Shown here piece after piece: positions 53,835 to 62,627 of a stretch of DNA of 64,000 nucleotides (the stretch's first letter is position 1; each line of letters begins with the position of its first letter). The DNA is from Qipengyuania huizhouensis (GTDB lineage Bacteria > Pseudomonadota > Alphaproteobacteria > Sphingomonadales > Sphingomonadaceae): NCBI RefSeq assembly GCF_019711635.1, contig NZ_JAIGNT010000009.1, positions 1-64,000 of the forward strand. Reading direction: 5' to 3'. The translations under genes were made by a program, and so were the position numbers. Under the pieces are notes generated by a model, which saw nothing but the letters and a program-made list of their open reading frames with translations, had not been told where the DNA came from and searched no databases.

Positions 53835-53908
53835 AAGGGTTACTGGATCATGCCGGATTTCGCCTGGATTCAGATCCACTGTCGCCCAGATCTTCGAAGA
53901 TTTTTTGC

Positions 53909-55924
53909 CTACCCCTCCTTCCGCTTTGGCCGTGCCTTCCGGGGAACCCGGAGACGATCGGGAAGCAAATTTACCGGAGCCGGAACGAGCCCAGCGGTAA
54001 CCTTCGGTATGGTTTCTGCAGCCTCTCGCAGCAGGGTCATGTGCGCATCGGAATACCGCCCCTCGGTTTCCGACAGGAGCTTATGACCGGCAAAGTCTGC
54101 GCGTATTTCGCTCGGAATACGGGCGGCTTTCATCGCATCGATAGCCGTATGTCGAAACGAGTGATTGGCCTGACCCTTAACCAGAAACGGAAGCTTCTTG
54201 GCCAGATGAGTCCAGCGTGTTTTATAAAAAGCATCTCCGAGGGTCCCTATGCCGCTCTCGGGCAACAGTTCGGGAAAGAGCAGCCATTCATCCGCCGCTC
54301 TCAGCGCCTCTACATATTTATCAAACCCTAGACGGAGCAATTCGCTCGCGACCGGCAGCACACGCTCGGAGCTGTCTGTCTTCAAACCGCGAAGCGAGTT
54401 GGGTTTGACCTGGATTTGCAAATGCCCACCCTCGTATTCGATCTCATCGAGCTCGAGACTGCTGATCTCGTCGAGCCGCATTCCGGTATACCAGGCGATC
54501 ATTGGCACCCAATACCAGGAATCGTGAACGACCAGGGAGCCGGGCTGCATGCGCCGCTGAGGTGAAGATGCGCCCGTCCAGGGCGGCAGGCTGAAGATTA
54601 TCTGGCCCTGCTCTTCAGTATACCCCGACCGGTCCTTTCGCGCGTTTTGGCGCTTCTTCATGATGAAAGCGCCGTAATCCAGAGGCGCAATCGGCTGGTG
54701 ACCAGAGAACCAGTTCGTCAGCTGTCGCAAGAAGCCGAAATGCCGGTTGGTCGTGACCAGCGAGAGGCCCAGTTCCTTGCTTGTCAGAGGTTTGGGCGCA
54801 TTCGGGTTTTCCTGAACCTCCTTCAGCTTCTTTCTGCGCTGCGCGAGGGGCACATCCTCATCATCGACAATCTGGGATTCGTATTTCTTCACGATCTCGA
54901 AGATGGTCATCGCCTGCTGCTTCGGAGACCTGAGGAAAGTCTCTCCGTGCACCTTCTCGAAGCAATCGTTGAGTGTCACGAGATCGTCGTGCGTCATTTG
55001 CGCCAGTGGACGTCCCTGCAAGACCTGTTCGAGAAGGCGCGCTGCTACGAGTGCCTGTTTGCGGGTTTTCGCCGTCCAGGCAGCTCCGTTCTTTTTCCGC
55101 GACTTGCCATCCTTGCCGCCGGTCTTCGGATTGTGCGCGAAGAATTTCTCCATTGCCTCCGTGGGCGTCATGTTTGCCCATGGGCCTGCTACGGCCGGCT
55201 GCGCGGGAACAGGCGTGACTTGTGTCGCTGGCGCGGCCAGGTGCTGGGGCGCTGGTTCGTATTGGCCGATCGGCACCGGCGGGTAAGCCGCACCGGGATT
55301 GGCCAGCACCTCGCGAAACTCTCGGATCGCCACGATCCGCGCCTCGTTGACCACCTTGCGGGCCATGGCCTCGCGCAGCGCGGATTGCTCCAGGCCGATT
55401 TCCGCGAGCCGCGCCGCTGCGGCTTCCTCGGCTCCCTCGTGCTCGATCGATTGAGCGAGGTCCGACCAGGCCACGATCACGATCGGCTCGTCATCGTTCT
55501 CGGGATCGATGCGGGCCACCAGGAAGTCCTCGGTCTTGCCCTGCATGGCCCCGTCCTGTGCGGCCATCTCGCTCGCGCCGAGGCGCAGCGTCAGAGCCTT
55601 GCCTATGTCCTCGTGGTCATCGGGCGGAAGAATGTGGAGGCTGGCGTGCATCGCCTCGAGCCGGTCGCGCTCGACCAGCATCTGGCGCCGGTAAATCTCG
55701 GCCCGCTCGGCGCCGGTCAGCCCGTCGCGCCCCATCTTGCTCATCATGTTCATCGCAACCCTCTCGCAGATCAAGGTCAGTGCCGGCGCGAGCAAGGCTG
55801 CACGGCGGCGGCTGGTTGTCTTCAGGGAAAGGCGTAACCGGAAAGGCTTATCAGGTCCTAAACGTATGAGTTTGCGGTAATAATAGGTTCCGTGCTTGCG
55901 AGTGACGTTCTGAATGCCGCACAT
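53909..55924 (-). CDS. tyrosine-type integrase of the island
   Basis: A 671-aa phage-type recombinase. A short N-terminal domain (CGIQNVTRKHGTYYYRKLIRLGPDKPFRLRLSLKTTSRR, of the DUF6538 kind) is followed by a long linker region (residues 60-290) and a core with Arg in WYTGMRLDEISSLELDEIEYEGG, HSFRHTAIDAMKAARIPSEIRADFAGH and the candidate nucleophile Tyr in GRYSDAHM. The start at MCGIQNVT lies 15 nt from the tandem arm-type repeats; the ATG upstream would translate into them. Position and orientation at the tRNA-Gln repeat make it the likely enzyme that moves the island. Confidence 0.94.
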   Translation of the reverse strand: MCGIQNVTRKHGTYYYRKLIRLGPDKPFRLRLSLKTTSRRRAALLAPALTLICERVAMNMMSKMGRDGLTGAERAEIYRRQMLVERDRLEAMHASLHILPPDDHEDIGKALTLRLGASEMAAQDGAMQGKTEDFLVARIDPENDDEPIVIVAWSDLAQSIEHEGAEEAAAARLAEIGLEQSALREAMARKVVNEARIVAIREFREVLANPGAAYPPVPIGQYEPAPQHLAAPATQVTPVPAQPAVAGPWANMTPTEAMEKFFAHNPKTGGKDGKSRKKNGAAWTAKTRKQALVAARLLEQVLQGRPLAQMTHDDLVTLNDCFEKVHGETFLRSPKQQAMTIFEIVKKYESQIVDDEDVPLAQRRKKLKEVQENPNAPKPLTSKELGLSLVTTNRHFGFLRQLTNWFSGHQPIAPLDYGAFIMKKRQNARKDRSGYTEEQGQIIFSLPPWTGASSPQRRMQPGSLVVHDSWYWVPMIAWYTGMRLDEISSLELDEIEYEGGHLQIQVKPNSLRGLKTDSSERVLPVASELLRLGFDKYVEALRAADEWLLFPELLPESGIGTLGDAFYKTRWTHLAKKLPFLVKGQANHSFRHTAIDAMKAARIPSEIRADFAGHKLLSETEGRYSDAHMTLLREAAETIPKVTAGLVPAPVNLLPDRLRVPRKARPKRKEG

Positions 55925-55939
55925 GGCGTGGTCTCCTGC

Positions 55940-55963
55940 CGTGGCACCCTGCCGTGGCACCCT
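55940..55963. repeat. tandem arm-type repeat, right end
   Basis: The same 24-bp tandem CGTGGCACCCT arrangement as at 34418-34441, 15 nt upstream of the integrase start, so integrase binding here could also control its own transcription. Confidence 0.75.
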
Positions 55964-56036
55964 CTCGTGGTCATCCGCGGCCGAGCTATAGGGGGAAACC
56001 TTTCATTTCAGATGCTTGGCTCGTTTTCGGCTGGGG

Positions 56037-56054
56037 TCCCTGCCACCCCAGCCA
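56037..56054. repeat. attR of the island (18-bp core)
   Basis: TCCCTGCCACCCCAGCCA, identical to the end of tRNA-Gln at 34341-34358. The bases on either side differ between the two ends, so the exact repeat is 18 bp. Confidence 0.92.
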
Positions 56055-56099
56055 ACTCCTTACATTTGCCAAAACGCCTTGCCCCGCTAAACCCGAGGC

Positions 56100-57599
56100 A
56101 TGAGCGAAACCGATCCGTACAAAACCCCCGTCATTATCGGTGTGGGCCAGATCAATGATCGACCCGGGCAACCCAGCGAAGGAATGGACCCGATCGGCCT
56201 GATGGCAGGAGCGTTGAGAAACGCGGACGAAGATGCTGGCGGAGGGTGGCTGACCGATTGCGATTCGCTTTCCGTGGTGGCGCAACTGGCATGGCCGCAG
56301 CTCAACCCCGTCGACGGCAAGCTGGCGGAATTGCTTGGTATAGACCCCGCCCACAGGATGCAGACCGCGCTGCCGAATGGTGACAGTCCTGTCCTCCTGT
56401 TGCACGAAGCGGCGAACCGGATTGCCCGCGGCGAGGCGAGGATCTGCGCAATAGTCGGCGGCGAGGCTCTACGCACTGCGGCAAAACTCGCGGCATCGAA
56501 TACTGGCAACCCTGACGAAAAACCAAACGCTTTGCGCGACGCAGGCCATCGCAAGAAAACCGGCTATGCCCAGAGCTATGGGCTCATAGTGCCGACCGAT
56601 GTCTATCCGCTTTACGAGAACGCCGGTCGTGCAGCCTATGATCAGACGTTCGCCGAGGGACAAGCCGAGAGCGGAGCGATCTGGGCAGCGATGAGCGAGG
56701 TGGCCGCCAGAAATGAGAGCGCCTGGATACGTGAGCCGGTAGCCGCCAAAGATGTCGTGACGCCGTCAGCCGAGAACAGGCCCATCGCCTTTCCTTATAC
56801 CAAATTGCAGGTGGCCAATTCCTCGGTAAACCAGGGGGCAGGCTTTCTCGTAACCAGTCTGGCCGAAGCGCGTCGCCGCGGAATCCCGGAAGATCGTTTG
56901 GTATTCCTCGGTTACGGCGCTGCGGCCCATGAGGACGCCAATTTCCTTGCTCGCGACCGATACGATGCTTCTCCCAGCCTGACGACTTCGATCGAGCGCA
57001 CGATGAAATTGAACGCAGTTTCTGCGGAAGACCTCTCCCATGTCGAACTATATTCCTGCTTCCCCTGCGTCCCCAAGATGGCGCGGCGTGTCCTGGACTG
57101 GCCGATAGACAAACCCGTGACCGTCTTCGGCGGCCTTACCTTCGGCGGTGGCCCTATCGGCAACTACATGAGCCATGCGATTGCCGAGATGGTCCGACGT
57201 CTCCGCGGCACCAGTGACCGGGGCCTGCTTTTCGCAAACGGCGGCTATGCAACGCACAATCACACGATCTTGTTGTCAGGTTCCCCGACGGGAGCCGATT
57301 TCCCGCAGGATTTCGATTACCAGGTAGAAGCGGACGAGCGTCGGGGCGAGATCCCGGAGCTGGACGAGAACTACACAGGTGAAGCGCAAATCGAATCTTA
57401 CACAGTACATTACAATCGGGATGGCTCCCCACGATCGGGAGTAATCGTCGCGCGGACGGCGGAGAACAAACGCACGCTTGCGCAGGTTCCGCCGACCGAC
57501 ACCGCGACGATAGCGTTCCTCACTTCCGGCGATGATGAACCTGTGGGGCACACCGGATTGATCGCGCGAAGCGAAGCGGGCACGGGAATTTGGCAATAG
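56100..57599 (+). CDS. thiolase-fold acetyl-CoA acetyltransferase-like protein
   Basis: A 499-aa protein of the thiolase superfamily close to the SCP-x/lipid-transfer type. Thiolase-like stretches are TPVIIGVGQINDRPG, ARICAIVGGEALRTAAKL, NQGAGFLVTSLAEA, DLSHVELYSCFPCVPKMARRVL and NGGYATHNHTILLSG, the last similar to the GGNG-type C-terminal loop. A canonical N-terminal nucleophile Cys (CASG) is not seen. The C-terminal 100 residues form an OB-like extension. It heads a probable four-gene acyl-CoA operon and begins 45 bp beyond the island junction. Confidence 0.8.
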   Translation: MSETDPYKTPVIIGVGQINDRPGQPSEGMDPIGLMAGALRNADEDAGGGWLTDCDSLSVVAQLAWPQLNPVDGKLAELLGIDPAHRMQTALPNGDSPVLLLHEAANRIARGEARICAIVGGEALRTAAKLAASNTGNPDEKPNALRDAGHRKKTGYAQSYGLIVPTDVYPLYENAGRAAYDQTFAEGQAESGAIWAAMSEVAARNESAWIREPVAAKDVVTPSAENRPIAFPYTKLQVANSSVNQGAGFLVTSLAEARRRGIPEDRLVFLGYGAAAHEDANFLARDRYDASPSLTTSIERTMKLNAVSAEDLSHVELYSCFPCVPKMARRVLDWPIDKPVTVFGGLTFGGGPIGNYMSHAIAEMVRRLRGTSDRGLLFANGGYATHNHTILLSGSPTGADFPQDFDYQVEADERRGEIPELDENYTGEAQIESYTVHYNRDGSPRSGVIVARTAENKRTLAQVPPTDTATIAFLTSGDDEPVGHTGLIARSEAGTGIWQ

Positions 57600-57660
57600 G
57601 TTGCCTTTCCAGACCCGTTTCCCCAAGAGATGGCAGATACCGATTTCATGGGAGCGGGAA

Positions 57661-58446
57661 ATGAGCGACTTCGAAACCATCCGTGCGGATCGCAGCGGCA
57701 ATATTCTGACCATTACGCTCGACCGACCGGAGCGGCTCAATGCCTGCCCCCCCGCTATGGCCGATGAAATCTTCACTGCCATTCGTAACGTCGGCGATGC
57801 CAGAACAGTAGTCCTCAGGGGGGAAGGCCGCGCTTTCTGTTCCGGGGCGGATCTTGCCGGAAATGCGGAAATGTCCGTCACTGGCGGCGACCGCGCTTAC
57901 GCTTCGCTGAGCCAGCGTTACAATCCGATGATACAGGCGCTGGCGTCTCTGCCCGTACCGGTCGTCTCGGTCGTCCAGGGACCGGCGGCCGGCATCGGCT
58001 GTTCCATCGCGCTGGCCGCCGATTTCGTGATCGCGGGCAAGAGCGGCTATTTCCTCCAGGCATTCGCCAATATCGGCCTTGTACCCGATGGCGGATCCAG
58101 CTGGATGCTACCTCGCCTTATCGGCGCTGCCCAGGCGACCCGCATGATGATGCTGGGCGAAAAAATCCATGCCGAAGAGGCGGAGCGTCTTGGCCTGATC
58201 TACAAATGTGTCGAAGACGATGCGCTGGAAAGCGAAGCGCAGGCATTGACGGAACGGCTGGCGAATGGACCTACCCTCGCGCTGGGCCTGATGAAGCAAA
58301 CATTGCGTGAAGGATTGTCCCAGGATCTTGCCACCACGCTCGGAGCGGAGGCCCGGGCCCAGCGTATCGCCGGCAATACGCAGGACGCTGTCGAAGGTGC
58401 CATGGCCTTCCTCCAGAAGCGAAAGGCCGAGTTCAAGGGAAACTGA
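57661..58446 (+). CDS. enoyl-CoA hydratase/isomerase family protein
   Basis: A 261-aa crotonase-fold enzyme. The oxyanion-hole stretches VLRGEGRAFCSGADLAG and VVQGPAAGIGCSIALAADFVIA, and the catalytic-helix region LVPDGGSSWMLPRLIGAAQATRMMMLGEKIHAEEAERLGLIY, are intact; the pattern resembles PaaG-type hydratase-isomerases. The ATG of MSDFETIRAD was chosen, 20 codons into the frame, with GGGA before it. It lies 61 nt after the thiolase-like gene. Confidence 0.9.
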   Translation: MSDFETIRADRSGNILTITLDRPERLNACPPAMADEIFTAIRNVGDARTVVLRGEGRAFCSGADLAGNAEMSVTGGDRAYASLSQRYNPMIQALASLPVPVVSVVQGPAAGIGCSIALAADFVIAGKSGYFLQAFANIGLVPDGGSSWMLPRLIGAAQATRMMMLGEKIHAEEAERLGLIYKCVEDDALESEAQALTERLANGPTLALGLMKQTLREGLSQDLATTLGAEARAQRIAGNTQDAVEGAMAFLQKRKAEFKGN

Positions 58447-58449
58447 TCC

Positions 58450-59265
58450 ATGGGGGGTGTGAGCGAAGCGCAGCTCACCGACTGGCAGGAATCAGTCGGA
58501 CGCGAACTGGTCGAGGAGGAAGCGCTCGATCCGCTTGCCCTGCGCCGCTTCGCGCGGGCGATCGGCCGGCAGGACGAAACCGACCATGTACCCCTGCCGC
58601 ACTGGGCCTTTTTCCTGCCCTGCCCCCACAACGATACGATCGGCCCGGATGGACACCCCAAACGCGGGGACTTCCTGCCCGATATCACGCTCCCGCGGCG
58701 TATGTTCGCAGCGTCATCCATGACATTCGATGGAGCTTTGAAAACTGGCGCACCGGCCCGGCAGACGAGCCGCGTGGCAGAGGTCACGCGAAAGTCGGGA
58801 AACAGCGGCGATCTTGTTTTCGTCAAAGTCGAGAAACGCCTCGAACAGGGCGGCGAGATTCGCGTGCGCGAGATGCAGACCTATGTTTATCGTGGCGCAG
58901 GCGAACCCACTCCCCTCCCTGTGCCAGCCCGGACAATGCCTCAGGGCCAAAGTTGGCAGCCGAACGAGGTCGATCTCTTTCGCTTTTCTGCGGCGACTTT
59001 CAACGGACACCGAATACACTATGATCTCCCTTACACGACCGGGGTCGAGGGTTATCCGGCGCTGATTGTCCACGGTCCCTTCACCGCTGCAAGGTTGGCT
59101 GAACTGGCCATGCATGACGGATTCCTTGCTACGTTTTCCTTTCGCGCCAAAGCACCTCTCTTTCTCGGCCAGCCGATCTTCTTGAGAAAGGCAGGGCAAG
59201 GCTCTTACGAGGCCGTAAGATGCGATGGGGCCATCGCTATGGCTGCGACTGCCGAGTTTCGATGA
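58450..59265 (+). CDS. FAS1-like dehydratase-domain protein (hydratase of acyl-CoA)
   Basis: A 271-aa double-hotdog protein. The N-terminal FAS1-like dehydratase domain ([24 protein letters not shown]...[10 protein letters not shown]) and the C-terminal hotdog with [37 protein letters not shown] form the typical active-site Asn-His arrangement. Related proteins hydrate mesaconyl-CoA or itaconyl-CoA. It begins 3 nt after the enoyl-CoA hydratase stop and overlaps the next gene in an ATGA junction. The substrate is inferred from the neighbour only. Confidence 0.8.
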   Translation: MGGVSEAQLTDWQESVGRELVEEEALDPLALRRFARAIGRQDETDHVPLPHWAFFLPCPHNDTIGPDGHPKRGDFLPDITLPRRMFAASSMTFDGALKTGAPARQTSRVAEVTRKSGNSGDLVFVKVEKRLEQGGEIRVREMQTYVYRGAGEPTPLPVPARTMPQGQSWQPNEVDLFRFSAATFNGHRIHYDLPYTTGVEGYPALIVHGPFTAARLAELAMHDGFLATFSFRAKAPLFLGQPIFLRKAGQGSYEAVRCDGAIAMAATAEFR

Positions 59266-60902
59266 CCAAAGACCTGATCCCAATCCGCGCAGCCGCCAGG
59301 GCAGCCGCCGAATATACCGATAAAGTACGGGCCAGGCTCGCCGACATGGTCGCGCCCGAAGGCAAACTCGATCACGATATTGCAGAGCGCGAACAGCATT
59401 CGCTCCATGGATATGCGTGGATGGCCACCCTGTCGGCTGCCCTCGGCGCTTTCGCCGAATGGGCAGAGCGGGCCGAGAATTCCGGGAGCTTCGGCGAGCT
59501 CGAAAAACTCGTCCTTGGCGTCGGCACGGGCGAATATTGCGCCCAGATTGCTGGCGGGGTGGTGATGAGCCAGAACGAAGTCGTCCGGCCTTCCGCATAT
59601 GGACTTGATGTCGAGGCGCAGGCCTTCGCCAGTAACCCAGCGGTCGATTATTTCATCAAGGAGGGCAACAACGCGAAAACGCGCGCGGCTCTGTCTCACC
59701 GGCTCGCGGAGGGCGAACGCCCCTTCGAAGGTACTGGCGACGAGACGCTCGACATGATCCGCGACCAGTTCAGGGCCTTCGCCGCCGATCGGATCGCGCC
59801 GCACGCCCATGCCTGGCATCTCACCGATGCACTTATCCCGATGGAAGTGGTCCAGGAAATGGCCGACCTCGGTGTGTTCGGCGTATGCATAGCGGAAGAA
59901 TTCGGCGGTCTCGGTCTCGGTAAACTAGCCATGTGCCTTGTCTCGGAAGAGCTTTCACGCGGCTGGATTTGCGCAGGTTCGCTCGGCACGCGCTCAGAAA
60001 TTGCGAGCGAACTAATTGGCGAAAACGGCACCGAGGAGCAGAAAGCCAAATTCCTTCCCCGCATTGCCGATGGATCGATTTTGCCCACCGCCGTGTTCAC
60101 CGAACCCGACACGGGTTCGGATCTCGCTTCGGTGCGCACAAGGGCATCCCGCACTCCCGATGGCAACTGGCGCATCGACGGGTCCAAGACCTGGATCACC
60201 CATGCCGCCCGCGCCGATCTGATGACCATTCTCTGCCGCACCGATCAGAATACGCCAGGCTATGGGGGCCTCTCCATGTTCCTCGCCGAAAAGACCCGTG
60301 GGACCGCGCAATCCGCCTTTCCCGATGATGGTATAGCGGGAGACGAGATTGAGGTCCTCGGCTACCGCGGCATGAAAGAATATACGCTGGGCTTCGACGG
60401 ATTTGCTGTGGGCGCCGACGGGTTATTGGGGGGTGCCGAGGGACAGGGTTTCAAGCAGCTGATGCGGACATTCGAAGGTGCGCGCATCCAGACCGCCGCT
60501 CGCGCAATCGGGGTAGGCTGGAACGCGTTCGATCTCGGCCTGCGCTATGCCATGCAACGTACGCAGTTCGGCAAGCCGTTACTTTCCTTCCCCCGGGTTT
60601 CCGACAAGCTCGCAATGATGGTCTGCGAACTCGTCATGGTGCGCGAATTGACCTATTCGGCCGCTCGCCACAAGGATCGCGGCGAACGCTGCGATATCGA
60701 GGCGGGAATGGCCAAACTTCTCGCCGCCCGCGTCGCCTGGGCGAATGCCGACAATGCGCTGCAAATTCATGGCGGGAACGGCTATGCGCTGGAATATGAG
60801 ATCAGCCGTGTTCTCTGCGATGCGCGCATTCTCAATATCTTCGAGGGAGCGGGCGAGATTCAGGCGCATATTATCGGCCGGGGCCTTGTTGCCGCACGTT
60901 AG
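59262..60902 (+). CDS. acyl-CoA dehydrogenase, methylsuccinyl-CoA dehydrogenase-like
   Basis: A 546-aa flavoprotein, longer than common acyl-CoA dehydrogenases by an N-terminal helical domain of about 150 residues ([50 protein letters not shown]). The core has [57 protein letters not shown] and the C-terminal [14 protein letters not shown]. This extended form is characteristic of methylsuccinyl-CoA dehydrogenase of the ethylmalonyl-CoA pathway, which fits the hydratase beside it, but other pathway enzymes (ccr, mcl) are not in the window. The start overlaps the previous stop by 4 nt. Confidence 0.8.
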   Translation: MTKDLIPIRAAARAAAEYTDKVRARLADMVAPEGKLDHDIAEREQHSLHGYAWMATLSAALGAFAEWAERAENSGSFGELEKLVLGVGTGEYCAQIAGGVVMSQNEVVRPSAYGLDVEAQAFASNPAVDYFIKEGNNAKTRAALSHRLAEGERPFEGTGDETLDMIRDQFRAFAADRIAPHAHAWHLTDALIPMEVVQEMADLGVFGVCIAEEFGGLGLGKLAMCLVSEELSRGWICAGSLGTRSEIASELIGENGTEEQKAKFLPRIADGSILPTAVFTEPDTGSDLASVRTRASRTPDGNWRIDGSKTWITHAARADLMTILCRTDQNTPGYGGLSMFLAEKTRGTAQSAFPDDGIAGDEIEVLGYRGMKEYTLGFDGFAVGADGLLGGAEGQGFKQLMRTFEGARIQTAARAIGVGWNAFDLGLRYAMQRTQFGKPLLSFPRVSDKLAMMVCELVMVRELTYSAARHKDRGERCDIEAGMAKLLAARVAWANADNALQIHGGNGYALEYEISRVLCDARILNIFEGAGEIQAHIIGRGLVAAR

Positions 60903-60986
60903 TCCCCCTGCCACACTGGGCAACCGTTGCAGCGAGCAACCCCTGGAAAGAGATTCTCCTGAGCGTTTAGGCTAAATCCAAAAGTT

Positions 60987-61063
60987 TGGTAGCGGAGGAG
61001 GGACTTGAACCCCCGACACGCGGATTATGATTCCGCTGCTCTAACCACCTGAGCTACTCCGCC
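60987..61063 (-). tRNA. tRNA-Met (anticodon CAT)
   Basis: Acceptor GGCGGAG pairs with CTCCGCT (one G-U), discriminator A and an encoded CCA follow, D-arm AGCTCAGGTGGTTAGAGC, anticodon stem GCGGA/TCCGC with loop ATCATAA, T-arm GGGGGTTCAAGTCCCTC. The acceptor starts with a G-U rather than the mismatched C1-A72 of initiator tRNA, so it is an elongator Met or, if lysidine-modified, an Ile tRNA. Confidence 0.93.
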
Positions 61064-61142
61064 CCGAAAGGCCGTGTCGGCAGGCGGCTTGGCCCGCTCG
61101 GCAGGCGGCGCATTTAGGGCGGGAGTGCCCCATGGTCAACAA

Positions 61143-61661
61143 TCATTTCCCGCGAAATGCGAAGCGGCGCAGGAATTCCCACGGACCGCCGCGATATACA
61201 TACAGAGCCAGACCGGGAAAGACGAATTCCCCAGGCTCGAAAAGCCCCGAAAGCTGCGCCTGTACCGCCTTGGCTTCCTTCGATGTGACCTTGTTCTGGA
61301 TAGTGACATGGAGCCTCGGTCGGTGTTGGTCCTGCTGGGTGAGCATACCGCGAAAGTGCTCGGCAATTTCGTCACGCAATTCGAGGAGGTCCGGGCTGGA
61401 AAGCTTGATCGCCGTACCACCGCCAAGCGACAGCAATCCTTCGACCCGCCCTTGCAGCGGCGGAACTTCTCCCGCCAGGCGGGCAAGATAGTGCCGCAAT
61501 TCCTCCTCGCACTGCGCAGGGATCGCGTGGAACAGCGTGACATGCGCCTCCAGGTAGTTGCGCTCGGGCGGGAAATACTGGTTGCGCAGGTCGGTGTAGC
61601 GGCGATGGAGATCGGGCGGCAGTTCCGCCGTCAGTATCAGGGGCGCATGGCCTGCGGTCAC
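61143..61661 (-). CDS. thpR: 2'-5' RNA ligase family protein
   Basis: A 172-aa member of the 2H phosphoesterase superfamily. The two catalytic motifs are AHVTLF (about residue 39) and LHVTIQ (about residue 118). Described relatives act as cyclic phosphodiesterases or RNA ligases on 2',3'-cyclic or 2'-5' bonds. Its start overlaps the mltG stop by 4 nt (the stop of mltG lies at 61658), so the two are coupled. Role in the cell is not clear. Confidence 0.88.
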   Translation of the reverse strand: MTAGHAPLILTAELPPDLHRRYTDLRNQYFPPERNYLEAHVTLFHAIPAQCEEELRHYLARLAGEVPPLQGRVEGLLSLGGGTAIKLSSPDLLELRDEIAEHFRGMLTQQDQHRPRLHVTIQNKVTSKEAKAVQAQLSGLFEPGEFVFPGLALYVYRGGPWEFLRRFAFRGK

Positions 61662-62626
61662 ATTTCCCCGCGCTCGCGGCGCAGCTTGCGCCAGGCGGCA
61701 GCATTGCGGTTGTGCTCTTCCAGAGTCTCGGCAAAGACATGTCCGCCGCTGCCATCGGCAACATAGTACAGCGCCTTGGTTTCGGCCGGATCGAGCACTG
61801 CGGCGATACTTTCGCGTCCCGGATTGGTGATCGGACCCACCGGCAGGCCCGCAATGGCGCGGGTGTTATAGGGGTTCTTGTCGCGAAGTTCGGACACGCG
61901 GATACGGCGCCCCAGGGGCTTGCCCTTGGTGATCGGGTAGATCGTGGTCGCATCGGCCCCGAGCATCATGCCTATGCGCACGCGGTTGGACAGTGCACCC
62001 GCAACCATCCTGCGCTCTTCGGGAACGGCGGTTTCCTTCTCCACGATCGAGGCGAGGATAATCGCTTCTTCGGGTGTTTTCACCACGGCCTTGTTGGTGC
62101 GCTTCTCCCACGCTTCCGCGAGGTAGCTGTCCATCGCCTCCTGCATACGGGCGAGCACCTCGGCACGACTCTCGCCCCGTTCGAAGTCGTAGGTGTCCGG
62201 CAGGACCGAACCTTCCTCGGGCACCTCCACTTTTCCGGTCAGAAGATCTTCCGCCATAAGCCGTTCCCATACGAGAATCGACGGCAGGCCTTCGGGAACG
62301 GTTACGAAACGGCGGATGACCTGCCCGTGCTGGAAGGTATCGAGGATTTGCGAAGGACTTGCGCCCGCCGGAATGAGGAACTCGCCAGCCTGGATGGGAT
62401 CGCCCGAGCCGAGGATCCTGGCGCGCAGCAGGAAGGAATCCGAGGATTCGATCAGGCCTTCATCGTCGAGCTGGCGGGCTACGGCCGTCAAAGTCGAGCC
62501 CGAAGGCACGATGAAGTTTGTGTCTTCCTCGACGTCGGCCGATCCGTACCAGCCGCCGGCAAACCAAATGAGGCCGACCAACCCCAGAAGGACCACGGCC
62601 CCCAGCGCGAGGCCGAGTTTCTTCAC
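61658..62626 (-). CDS. mltG: endolytic transglycosylase MltG
   Basis: A 322-aa membrane-anchored lytic transglycosylase that cuts nascent glycan strands and sets chain length. One N-terminal helix (LALGAVVLLGLVGLIWFAGGW) is followed by a LysM-like region (ELDDEGLIESSDSFLLRARILG...GEFLIPAGASPSQIL) and the YceG catalytic domain with Glu in LASIVEKETAVPEERRMVAGALSNRVRIGMMLGADATTIYP and YNTRAIAGLPVGPITNPGRESI. It follows fabF by 1 nt, a usual arrangement in alphaproteobacteria. Confidence 0.95.
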   Translation of the reverse strand: MKKLGLALGAVVLLGLVGLIWFAGGWYGSADVEEDTNFIVPSGSTLTAVARQLDDEGLIESSDSFLLRARILGSGDPIQAGEFLIPAGASPSQILDTFQHGQVIRRFVTVPEGLPSILVWERLMAEDLLTGKVEVPEEGSVLPDTYDFERGESRAEVLARMQEAMDSYLAEAWEKRTNKAVVKTPEEAIILASIVEKETAVPEERRMVAGALSNRVRIGMMLGADATTIYPITKGKPLGRRIRVSELRDKNPYNTRAIAGLPVGPITNPGRESIAAVLDPAETKALYYVADGSGGHVFAETLEEHNRNAAAWRKLRRERGEM

Positions 62627-62627
62627 C

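Larger units (their letters stand above)
34341..56054. mobile_element. integrated genomic island in tRNA-Gln carrying respiration and oxygen/NO-response genes
   Basis: Both ends carry the same 18-bp sequence from the tRNA-Gln 3' end. A tyrosine integrase lies at the right end reading inward, and identical tandem repeats flank the inside of both ends. The base composition inside is visibly more AT-rich than outside in places (for example around 36.4 kb and 45.0 kb). The cargo of about 20 genes is a cbb3 oxidase locus, AOX, FixL/FixJ, an FNR-type regulator, truncated haemoglobin, NrdJ and NnrS. No relaxase, conjugation or phage structural genes are seen, so it is probably mobilised by a helper or is fixed. 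Confidence 0.9.

Noticed and set aside
53780..54331. Plus-strand 183-codon frame between nnrS and the integrase
   Set aside because: Most of it is antisense to the integrase 3' end and it lacks recognisable features.
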